A DNA stretch of 5,496 nt from Clostridia bacterium (GTDB taxonomy: Bacteria > Bacillota_A > Clostridia > Christensenellales > Aristaeellaceae), in NCBI GenBank assembly GCA_017938645.1, contig JAGBBE010000050.1:1-5496 (forward strand). The letters are read 5' to 3'. The notes below the pieces were generated by a model, which saw only the letters and a list, made by a program, of their open reading frames with translations, ran no database searches and was not told where the DNA came from. Positions 1-5,491 of this stretch are shown here, piece after piece (position 1 is the first letter of the stretch; each line of letters begins with the position of its first letter). Both the position numbers and the translations under genes were made by a program.

Positions 1-1041
1 GCCAGCGCTGAGGAATGGTGCTCCATAGCAGACATATGTGAGCAAACACCTGCCCGCTGGACACAGACCTATGAGACGAAGTGGCGTACTATCACCATAG
101 ACGCAGCCATTGAGGTGCCTCAGGTTGATGCTTTCCCCATTCTGAAGGTCAGGAAAATGCCAGTGGTGGACGAATCCCTGCTTCCTGCTGATGCAGACGT
201 CCGCCACAACGCTCCGGGACGGTTTCAATTCTACACCGGCGATGCGGAATATGTGATGAAAAGCAGTACCATGTTCAAGTCTATCGACTACTATCCCGGC
301 CCGGAGCTTCCTGATGTGCTGGCGGAGGACTGCTCCTTCTCCCCGCAGGATGCGCTGGAGTTGGCCCACACGCAGCTTCTCCGCCTGTACGGCCTGGACG
401 ACAGCCATTTCCGCCTGAATGAAACACTGGTGTACAGCCGTATCTGGCAGTACAAAGGGAAGAAGTCGAACCCTACCTACACCAAGGCGATCACCAGCGA
501 GGGCAGCTATACCGTTCGCCTGGATCAGCTGCTGTATGGCATTCCTTACTTCGCATGCAACGGAATCGGCGATGGTTACGAGCCTGGCGTCTGGCTGAGT
601 GATGCGCGTGTCAGCGTGGCGCACCGGGGTGCAGATGGCTATATGGTACTGGCTATGCTGTGGCAGGTGGAAGAAGTGGTGTATGCGGATGTTCCGCTGC
701 TGTCTTTTGCAGATGCTAAGCCCGCATTTGAGAAAGAGATCATGGCGGGCCGACTGCGCACCGTGGACACCATAGCGCTTGGGTATGCGCCATACACAGA
801 TCCCGACGATCCGGACGTGTTCTGGCTGCTGCCGGTATGGTATGTGAAAGGCGGATATACGACTGATCCGAAAAGAGGGTTTACCCCCTTCTATGATGCT
901 GACGGCAGTATTGCAGACGATGGCATCGAACGTGCCGAAGTGGTTTTTGAGACACAACAGGGTGATCTGATTGATTACGTGGATTCCCGGAAGAATCGAC
1001 GGAGGGTTCCGACCATTGTGACCTGGGAGATACTTCGCTGA
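1..1041 (+). CDS. Partial secreted/lipoprotein-like protein of unknown function (DUF6034-like), 3' end
   Basis: The frame is open from the first base of the window, so this is the C-terminal 346 residues of a longer protein; the GTG at 115 is an internal valine, not a start. The residues before that GTG (WRTITIDAAIEVP) run on smoothly into VDAFPILKV. That pattern recalls the N-terminal strand of Clostridia lipoproteins labelled DUF6034, where a 'V.D.A.V.VP....P...V' stretch follows the lipidated cysteine and a linker. The family assignment is from memory and tentative. The protein is rich in aromatic residues and has a YTDPDDPDVFWLLPVWYV segment near residues 264-281. It shows no transmembrane helix, catalytic motif or visible signal peptide; the N-terminus lies outside the window. 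It is likely exported and extracytoplasmic (inference). It ends in TGA, converges on the minus-strand operon, and shares the hairpin at 1104-1139 as a possible terminator. Its base composition is closer to prfC than to the operon. Confidence 0.7.
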   Translation, partial: ASAEEWCSIADICEQTPARWTQTYETKWRTITIDAAIEVPQVDAFPILKVRKMPVVDESLLPADADVRHNAPGRFQFYTGDAEYVMKSSTMFKSIDYYPGPELPDVLAEDCSFSPQDALELAHTQLLRLYGLDDSHFRLNETLVYSRIWQYKGKKSNPTYTKAITSEGSYTVRLDQLLYGIPYFACNGIGDGYEPGVWLSDARVSVAHRGADGYMVLAMLWQVEEVVYADVPLLSFADAKPAFEKEIMAGRLRTVDTIALGYAPYTDPDDPDVFWLLPVWYVKGGYTTDPKRGFTPFYDADGSIADDGIERAEVVFETQQGDLIDYVDSRKNRRRVPTIVTWEILR

Positions 1042-1103
1042 TATACATAACTTCCCCAAAGGCATACACAAATACACTTATGTTAGAAAGTGATAAATCA
1101 AAG

Positions 1104-1139
1104 GAGGGCTACTGTCAATGATGATTGGCAGCAGCCCTC
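1104..1139. terminator. Imperfect 16-bp hairpin between convergent genes, probable bidirectional terminator
   Basis: Arms 1104-1119 and 1124-1139 pair over 16 positions with one A-C mismatch and one G-T wobble around a 4-base loop (GATG). It lies 62 bases after the stop of the plus-strand gene and 45 bases after the stop of the minus-strand peptidase gene. Read on the minus strand, the stem is followed by CTTTGATTTATC, a modest U-rich tail. On the plus strand the tail GTCTATGTAT is weaker. It therefore fits best as the terminator of the Xre-ImmA/IrrE operon, possibly also serving the gene to its left. Confidence 0.65.
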
Positions 1140-1184
1140 GTCTATGTATATGAGGGAAATGTGAAAGCAACCATAAAAACAGAC

Positions 1185-2375
1185 TTATAGCAATTTCAGT
1201 CGTACAATTCTCGGCTTGGTTTCTTCTACATCCAACGTGCCTTTTCTCAGATGGAGGATTTCTTCTACATCATCAGGAAACAAATCTATGCTTCTGGACT
1301 TTAGGAAGTGCATAAAAGTAACTGGTGTAAGAACATGCTCTTCAAAAAGCATATCAATTGCACCTTGGAATACATTATCATTTAGCAGAAATGGAGAATC
1401 ATCTGGTTCGCCTTTGCGCCAACCATTCTTAGAATACTGACGCATGAGATAGCTAAACTGATTATCAGTGATGATGTGCAATTGATGAGCTCGATATAGC
1501 ATTGCTGCCACAGAAACATGCCACTTCTTTTTTAGCCAAAGATAATACTTTAGGTCTGTTGGATATGTCTGAGCATCTTTTCGGAACGAATCTGCAGGCA
1601 ATAAGAAGGCGCTCGCAAACAAATTGGCTTGCTTCTCGCGAATCTTAAACTCTTCCTTTGTTATCATGTCAAGGCTTTCGCTCCACGGATGCAAAAGAAT
1701 ATGTCCCAGTTCATGTGCAATATCAAACCGAATTCGTCCTTCAGGCTTATCACCTTGGTCAACAGCAATAGCATATACATCATGATCAGAAACGTAGGTT
1801 CTCTGACTAAAAGCATCTATACCATCGGCAGCAGTAGGAAATCCGGTAACGATGATGCCATTGCTCTCCAGAACGAACTGCAAATTCTCAATTGGCCCAT
1901 CTCCGAGCTTCCAATACTCTCTTAGTGTATTGGCAATCTGCTCGATCTCGTCAGCAGCTTTTGCCATGGCAGCTTCGTCTGTTTCGCTATCTACACCGCT
2001 GAATTCAATCCTGGGAATCCGGAGCGGCTCAAAATCTATGTACTCATCTTGAAGTGCTTTGTAAATCTCTACTGCGATTTCAAGCCTATACGATTGTGCA
2101 GCGCGTTCCATACGTTTTGCACTCATCAATGAGCGGAAGTATGTCACCTCAGTATGTGCAGAATATAAATCGCTTTGCATGAAAAAATCATATGGGAAAT
2201 GCAGAATTTCGGAAATGGTGAACAGTCGCTCGTGCGACGGGCGACTGTCTCCATTTTCATACTGGGAAATAAGCTGTTTGCTGATCCCTGACTCGTTCGC
2301 CAATTCGGTCAGACTTTTTCCGCGGAATATCCGAGCGTATTTCAGGCGTTCTCCTCGGAATTCTCTCCTTTCCAT
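1185..2375 (-). CDS. Xre-family HTH regulator fused to ImmA/IrrE (COG2856, DUF955) metallopeptidase
   Basis: This 396-residue cytoplasmic protein has two recognisable parts. Residues about 8-62 form an Xre/Cro-type helix-turn-helix (SLTELANESGISKQLISQYE, then NGDSRPS), expected to bind DNA. Residues about 150-300 form an ImmA/IrrE zinc peptidase domain with the HELGH motif at 221-225 (IAHELGHILLHP). The downstream EKQANLFASAFLLP (248-261) supplies the probable third zinc ligand, Glu248, so the active site looks intact. The last ~95 residues match nothing I recognise and may sense a signal or bind the partner. Relatives include ImmA of ICEBs1, which cleaves its repressor ImmR, and IrrE/PprI of Deinococcus, which cleaves DdrO. 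In fused Xre-COG2856 proteins the target is usually unknown. The ATG is supported by AAAGGAG 8 bases upstream. It is the second gene of an operon, 21 bases after the preceding stop. It probably represses its own promoter (inference). A toxin-antitoxin antitoxin role is an alternative. Confidence 0.9.
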   Translation of the reverse strand: MERREFRGERLKYARIFRGKSLTELANESGISKQLISQYENGDSRPSHERLFTISEILHFPYDFFMQSDLYSAHTEVTYFRSLMSAKRMERAAQSYRLEIAVEIYKALQDEYIDFEPLRIPRIEFSGVDSETDEAAMAKAADEIEQIANTLREYWKLGDGPIENLQFVLESNGIIVTGFPTAADGIDAFSQRTYVSDHDVYAIAVDQGDKPEGRIRFDIAHELGHILLHPWSESLDMITKEEFKIREKQANLFASAFLLPADSFRKDAQTYPTDLKYYLWLKKKWHVSVAAMLYRAHQLHIITDNQFSYLMRQYSKNGWRKGEPDDSPFLLNDNVFQGAIDMLFEEHVLTPVTFMHFLKSRSIDLFPDDVEEILHLRKGTLDVEETKPRIVRLKLL

Positions 2376-2383
2376 CGTGCCAA

Positions 2384-2390
2384 CTCCTTT
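2384..2390 (-). promoter_or_regulatory. Ribosome binding site of the Xre-ImmA/IrrE gene
   Basis: Read on the minus strand this is AAAGGAG, 8 bases before the ATG at 2375. It lies in the 21-base gap after the upstream stop codon, so the second gene has its own strong initiation site and need not depend on translational coupling. Confidence 0.75.
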
Positions 2391-2396
2391 ATTTGA

Positions 2397-3140
2397 TTAG
2401 GCCTCATTTTCTTCTTCGAAAGATTTAAGCGTGGGTTTGATTCCTGGCTTTTTCTTGAGCCTGACCAGTGAACGCGCATTCTGTGTAGAGGTTGTGGCGG
2501 TTTCGGAATGGTTGCTTGACGCAGTAAGCCGCGAGAAATCAGGCTGGATATAGCCGCGCAAGTCATGCTTCTCCACAATTTCAAAATCACCATTCAGCAA
2601 ATAGAAGGCGATGTCGCTGATTTCATCATGATCGGCTGTATATGCAACGATGCAGTGCCTGAAACCAGAGTTGGGATCAAGAACTCCCGCCATGATGCTG
2701 TCGAAATCATCCTCATATACTTCGGGTGCGAATTGCGAAGCAGGCGGCAAAAAAGAAATCTGCGTTGTCGGACTTTCAAGGTCTCCATTCAGAATTCGAA
2801 GGAGCGTCTGCATATAGTTGGGGCAATTCCTGTCTTTCTTTCTCGGAATCACTTGTAGGTTTGCTTGTGTGGTTACACCAATTGTTATCTTATTCTCCCT
2901 ATCGATCAGAATTCGACCTTCCCACCCATAGCGCCTAAATGGATGAAGCTCAATGCCCTCGATCGCAACAAGACGACGAAGATTATTGTTGAGGTAGTCA
3001 CCACGGATGTGCGCAAGATAGTTCTTGGTTTCAAGATCCTTTTCGCGCCTTTCCTGTGGAATATCCCCCGCAATGGTCTTGTCGACCGCACGGACGATTC
3101 GACTGAGAAGGATTTCAAGGGAATTAAATGTGATAATCAA
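2397..3140 (-). CDS. Unrecognised 247-residue protein, first gene of the Xre-ImmA/IrrE operon
   Basis: I do not recognise this protein with confidence; DUF5986 is a label worth testing, but that is a guess. From the TTG start it opens with a helical-looking stretch (residues ~5-60, NSLEILLSRIVRAVDKTI, then many charged residues). A mixed middle (~62-200) holds short hydrophobic strands such as GRILIDRENKITIGVT and RHCIVAYTADHDEISDIAFYL. The tail (~205-247) is Ser/Thr/Asn-rich, then Lys-rich, and ends in an acidic EEENEA. No signal peptide, membrane segment or known catalytic motif is visible, so it is probably cytoplasmic. The frame stays open up to 3263, but a TTGACA/TAAAAT promoter sits inside that extension and the upstream ATG/TTG codons lack a Shine-Dalgarno. 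The TTG at 3140 follows GGAGGG by 9 bases, so I prefer it. Its position before a fused Xre-peptidase suggests an effector, toxin or substrate controlled by that partner (inference). Confidence 0.72.
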   Translation of the reverse strand: MIITFNSLEILLSRIVRAVDKTIAGDIPQERREKDLETKNYLAHIRGDYLNNNLRRLVAIEGIELHPFRRYGWEGRILIDRENKITIGVTTQANLQVIPRKKDRNCPNYMQTLLRILNGDLESPTTQISFLPPASQFAPEVYEDDFDSIMAGVLDPNSGFRHCIVAYTADHDEISDIAFYLLNGDFEIVEKHDLRGYIQPDFSRLTASSNHSETATTSTQNARSLVRLKKKPGIKPTLKSFEEENEA

Positions 3141-3149
3141 GTGGTTTTG

Positions 3150-3155
3150 CCCTCC
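3150..3155 (-). promoter_or_regulatory. Ribosome binding site that decides the start of the 247-residue protein
   Basis: Read on the minus strand this is GGAGGG, 9 bases before the TTG at 3140. It is the only strong Shine-Dalgarno in the 5' part of the frame and lies just inside the transcript predicted from the promoter at 3175-3202. This argues for a TTG start over the ATG codons at 3176 and 3233. Confidence 0.65.
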
Positions 3156-3174
3156 GTTCTTAGAATCCACCAAC

Positions 3175-3202
3175 ATTTTACATAAATTAAGTCGTTTGTC
3201 AA
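3175..3202 (-). promoter_or_regulatory. Sigma-A-type promoter of the two-gene Xre-ImmA/IrrE operon
   Basis: On the minus strand the -35 box is TTGACA (3197-3202, perfect consensus), the spacer is 16 bases, and the -10 box is TAAAAT (3175-3180, five of six). Transcription should begin near 3168, leaving a leader of roughly 28 bases before the TTG at 3140. A small dyad, TTTA-TG-TAAA (3177-3186), overlaps the -10 region, and TTGCCAC occurs twice upstream (3234-3240 and 3257-3263). Either could be part of an operator for the Xre protein, but both are too short to claim. Confidence 0.75.
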
Positions 3203-3385
3203 GTGGGTTTTCAAAAAAAGTTCGATTGGTCATGTGGCAAACAGGGTGATAGGGACGTGGCAAGACTTACAGCAAGTAATTGCATCCATCACATACGAAC
3301 TGTAGATTGGAATGACGCACTGGAATACTCGAGGCGAGGTAGGAATGCTGATTCCGGTAAAAGCGAATTACTTCGAATCAAAATA

Positions 3386-3417
3386 CGGCTGCTGTCCAGC
3401 ATCGTAGACAGCAGCCG
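3386..3417 (-). terminator. Perfect 11-bp hairpin with U-rich tail on the minus strand, orphan terminator
   Basis: CGGCTGCTGTC (3386-3396) and GACAGCAGCCG (3407-3417) pair perfectly around a 10-base loop. On the minus strand the stem is followed by TATTTTGATTCG, a reasonable intrinsic terminator tail. On the plus strand the tail CATTCGCATT is poor. No gene lies just upstream on the minus strand, so it would end either an unannotated RNA or readthrough antisense to prfC, and would insulate the operon promoter at 3175-3202. Confidence 0.6.
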
Positions 3418-3561
3418 CATTCGCATTGCCTTGTTGGGGTGAATTATGCCACGATTCTTGCACATGGATGAAAAATGCGAAAACACCCTTGACAAAACAG
3501 CTCGTTTCACCGGATGCTCATTTGCTTTTTCGCTGCTGGATCAATTGTTCCTTTAGAATCC

Positions 3562-3585
3562 TCCCGCCAGGGGGTGGGGTTTTTT
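3562..3585 (+). terminator. GC-rich hairpin plus T6 run, orphan plus-strand terminator
   Basis: TCCCGCC (3562-3568) pairs with GGTGGGG (3573-3579), with a G-T wobble inside and a T-G pair at the base of the stem, around a 4-base loop AGGG. It is followed at once by six T (3580-3585). This is a textbook intrinsic terminator on the plus strand, yet no plus-strand gene precedes it within the window after 1041. It ends well before the prfC promoter at 3730, so it is not a prfC attenuator driven from that promoter. An upstream promoter would make it one, or the end of a small RNA. Confidence 0.6.
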
Positions 3586-3729
3586 GTTGGGGATCGCTTT
3601 GGATTGTTACAGGCTGTCGCTATGATTGCATGGCGATTTGGGAGGTCGGCGATGCCGCATCAGGCGAAATGTCTGTCATCCCTACGCGAGGATGCACACC
3701 CGACCGCAAAGCGGGCGGGAGCGCAGCCA

Positions 3730-3759
3730 TTGACAGGTGATATATCGTTATAGTACAAT
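3730..3759 (+). promoter_or_regulatory. Sigma-A-type promoter of prfC
   Basis: TTGACA (3730-3735, perfect) is followed after an 18-base spacer by TACAAT (3754-3759, five of six). The start of transcription should be near 3766, giving a leader of about 50 bases before the ATG at 3817. Two dyads lie over this region. TACAA (3754-3758) and TTGTA (3766-3770) flank the -10 box and start point. TATCGTT (3743-3749) mirrors AACGATA (3784-3790), and TGACA (3731-3735) mirrors TGTCA (3791-3795). These could be operator elements, but no regulator can be named. Confidence 0.75.
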
Positions 3760-3801
3760 TTAGAGTTGTATCAACCATTACGAAACGATATGTCAGGAAG
3801 C

Positions 3802-3806
3802 GAGGA
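3802..3806 (+). promoter_or_regulatory. Ribosome binding site that decides the prfC start
   Basis: GAGGA lies 10 bases before the ATG at 3817. The upstream alternatives are worse: the ATG at 3790 has no Shine-Dalgarno, and the TTG at 3766 coincides with the predicted transcription start. A tiny stem (GGAA/TTCC, 3804-3815) overlaps the site and might slightly mask it. Confidence 0.6.
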
Positions 3807-3816
3807 AACCATTCCC

Positions 3817-5418
3817 ATGACCCAACTGAGCCATCAGGCATTGGAACAGATCGAGAAACGCCGAACCTTTGCCATCATCTCTCACCCGGACGCTGGTAAG
3901 ACCACGCTGACGGAAAAACTGCTTCTCTACGGCGGCGCCATCCGTCAGGCGGGCAGCGTCAAGGCCCGCAAGGCCGAGCGCCACGCCACCTCCGACTGGA
4001 TGGAGATCGAAAAGCAGCGCGGCATCAGCGTTACCTCCAGCGCGATGCAGTTTGAGTTTGACGGCTACCGGATCAACATTCTGGATACCCCGGGCCATCA
4101 GGACTTCAGTGAGGATACCTACCGCGTGCTGGTGGCAGCCGATGCCGCCGTCATGCTGATCGACGCCGCCAAGGGCGTGGAAGCCCAGACCATCAAGCTG
4201 TTCAAGGTGTGCCGGATGCGCGGCATCCCGATTTTTACCTTCGTGAACAAGATGGACCGGGCTGCTAAGGATCCCTTTGAGCTGATGGAAGAGCTGGAAA
4301 ACGTGCTGGGCATCCGTTCCTGCCCCATGAACTGGCCCATCGGTGTGGACGGCGATTTCCAGGGCGTGTACCAGCGCAAGGACGGGCATGTGCTGCTGTA
4401 TTCCGGCGGCAACCACGGCATGAGCGTTGCCGACGAGCTGAGCGTGCCGCTGGACAGCCCCGAGTGCGAGAAGGCGCTGGCCCAGCATTACCGGGACCGT
4501 CTCCGGGACGAGATCGAGCTTTTGGATGAAGCGGGCGACCCCTTCCAGCTGGACGCGGTGCTGTCCGGTCAGCTGACCCCGCTGTTCTTCGGTTCTGCGG
4601 TGACCAACTTCGGCGTGGAGCCCTTCCTGGAGGCCTTTTTGGACATCACGCCCCCGCCCCTGCCCCGGGAAGCCGATACCGGCATGGTCAACCCCACCGA
4701 TCCCTATTTCAGCGGCTTTATCTTCAAGATTCAGGCCAACATGAACCCCGCTCACCGCGACCGCCTCGCCTTTGTGCGCATCGTCAGCGGCGAGTTTGAG
4801 AAGAACATGACGGTCTACCACTCCGGCACCCAGAAGCAGATGCAGCTGAAGCAGCCCCAGCAGTTCATGGCGGACGAGCGTGAGGCCGTGGAAAACGCCT
4901 ATGCCGGCGACATCATCGGCCTGTTCGACCCCGGTTGCTTCCGCTTGGGCGATACCCTTTCCACCGGCCCCAAGCTGCAGTTCCAGTCCATCCCCGTGTT
5001 CGCTCCCGAGCACTTCGCCCGGGTGCGTCCCGAGGACAGCATGAAGCGCAAGCAGTTCTTGAAGGGCATCTACCAGCTGGCAGAGGAAGGCGCTATCCAG
5101 ACCTTCCGCCGCACCGAAACCGGACGCGAAGAGTTCATCGTGGGCGTGGTGGGCGTGCTCCAGTTTGAAGTCCTCGAGCATCGCCTCAAAACCGAGTATG
5201 GCGTCACCATGCTGATGGATCGCCTGCCCTTCCGCTACGTGCGCTGGGTCACCAAGACCCCCAAGCCCGTGGAAGATCTCAAGATCACCTCCACCTCCGG
5301 TCGCGCCTTTGACTCCACCGACCGGGAGGTTCTCCTCTTCGAGAACGACTGGTCCATCCGTCTGGCCTGCGAAAACAACGAAGGCCTGGAGCTGAGCGAT
5401 ACGGCGACACGCGGGTAA
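3817..5418 (+). CDS. prfC: Peptide chain release factor 3 (RF3)
   Basis: RF3 is a ribosome-associated GTPase that removes RF1 or RF2 from the ribosome after peptide release. The 533-residue product matches the usual length (E. coli RF3 is 529). Its start, MTQLSHQALEQIEKRRTFAI, aligns with known RF3 N-termini, so I reject the 17-residue upstream extension. The G domain is complete: P-loop SHPDAGKT (22-29), the switch I region around QRGISVTSS (67-75), DTPGH (90-94), NKMD (144-147), and a G5-like GSAVTNFGV after residue 250. The FQGVYQRKDG stretch near 185 is typical of RF3 and absent from EF-G and TetM-type proteins. The rest (about 300-533) covers domains II and III, including VVGVLQFEVLEHRLKTEYGV. 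It has its own promoter at 3730-3759, stands alone, is strongly GC-rich at third positions, and ends in TAA. No damage is seen. Confidence 0.97.
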   Translation: MTQLSHQALEQIEKRRTFAIISHPDAGKTTLTEKLLLYGGAIRQAGSVKARKAERHATSDWMEIEKQRGISVTSSAMQFEFDGYRINILDTPGHQDFSEDTYRVLVAADAAVMLIDAAKGVEAQTIKLFKVCRMRGIPIFTFVNKMDRAAKDPFELMEELENVLGIRSCPMNWPIGVDGDFQGVYQRKDGHVLLYSGGNHGMSVADELSVPLDSPECEKALAQHYRDRLRDEIELLDEAGDPFQLDAVLSGQLTPLFFGSAVTNFGVEPFLEAFLDITPPPLPREADTGMVNPTDPYFSGFIFKIQANMNPAHRDRLAFVRIVSGEFEKNMTVYHSGTQKQMQLKQPQQFMADEREAVENAYAGDIIGLFDPGCFRLGDTLSTGPKLQFQSIPVFAPEHFARVRPEDSMKRKQFLKGIYQLAEEGAIQTFRRTETGREEFIVGVVGVLQFEVLEHRLKTEYGVTMLMDRLPFRYVRWVTKTPKPVEDLKITSTSGRAFDSTDREVLLFENDWSIRLACENNEGLELSDTATRG

Positions 5419-5430
5419 CGGGGGGGACGC

Positions 5431-5461
5431 ACTCCGTGGAGTCAGGGGCTCTGCCCCTGAC
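5431..5461. repeat. Overlapping GC-rich dyads just after prfC
   Basis: GTCAGGGGC (5441-5449) and GCCCCTGAC (5453-5461) form a perfect 9-bp stem with a 3-base loop. A smaller dyad, ACTC (5431-5434) with GAGT (5439-5442), overlaps its left edge, so the two cannot both form fully. A run of seven G (5420-5426) precedes them. The long stem starts 23 bases after the prfC stop. With no U-run it is either a weak terminator or a dispersed palindromic element. Confidence 0.55.
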
Positions 5462-5468
5462 AACCCCG

Positions 5469-5491
5469 CCAAAGGGCCTGAGGCCCTTTGG
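5469..5491. repeat. Perfect 10-bp GC-rich dyad at the right edge
   Basis: CCAAAGGGCC (5469-5478) and GGCCCTTTGG (5482-5491) pair perfectly around TGA. The window ends five bases later, so a T-run cannot be checked. Side by side with the 5441-5461 stem it resembles the compact palindromes that recur between genes in some GC-rich Clostridia (recollection, not searched). It may be the prfC terminator if a T-run follows. Confidence 0.55.

Larger units (their letters stand above)
3203..3729. other. Intergenic stretch without a convincing gene
   Basis: Between the operon promoter and the prfC promoter there is no reading frame with a Shine-Dalgarno, family resemblance or sensible composition. The short open frames overlap each other on both strands and run through the hairpins. 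Visible contents are a perfect 11-bp hairpin (3386-3417), a GC-rich hairpin with a T-run (3562-3585), and small dyads at 3647-3657, 3677-3694 and 3699-3719. The last is CCCG-A-CCGC around AAA, paired with GCGG-G-CGGG. A consensus TTGACA at 3489-3494 has no matching -10 box at 16-18 bases. The stretch could hold small RNAs, a decayed gene or dispersed repeats. Confidence 0.55.

Noticed and set aside
115..117. GTG as the start of the left-hand gene
   Set aside because: The same frame is open to position 1, and the upstream residues fit the protein's pattern, so the gene begins outside the window.
1185..3140. Phage or ICE immunity region (ImmR/ImmA type)
   Set aside because: The peptidase domain is related to ImmA, but no integrase, excisionase, divergent repressor target gene or attachment site is visible in the window.
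3289..3510. Minus-strand frame of 73 codons upstream of the operon
   Set aside because: It spans the perfect hairpin at 3386-3417, overlaps frames on the other strand, and lacks a ribosome binding site. A decayed gene remnant cannot be excluded, but nothing supports calling one.
3489..3518. Second plus-strand promoter starting with TTGACA
   Set aside because: The best -10 match at the right spacing (GATGCT) shares only three of six bases with consensus.
3426..3740. Plus-strand frame of 104 codons before prfC
   Set aside because: It runs through the terminator hairpin at 3562-3585, has no convincing Shine-Dalgarno, and its translation is Cys/Trp/Gly-rich without any family look.
3766..3816. 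TTG-initiated 17-residue extension of RF3
   Set aside because: It coincides with the predicted transcription start and lacks a Shine-Dalgarno; the ATG at 3817 gives the normal RF3 N-terminus.
3817..5418. Tetracycline-resistance ribosomal protection protein or EF-G instead of RF3
   Set aside because: The P-loop context SHPDAGKT, the QRGISVTSS segment, the FQGVYQRKDG segment and the length of 533 residues fit RF3; TetM and EF-G are longer.
3793..5472. A 559-residue open frame on the minus strand opposite prfC
   Set aside because: It is the antisense shadow of a GC-rich coding gene. Its translation is a low-complexity mix of G, A, L, H and Q with no family resemblance, while the plus strand encodes an intact RF3.
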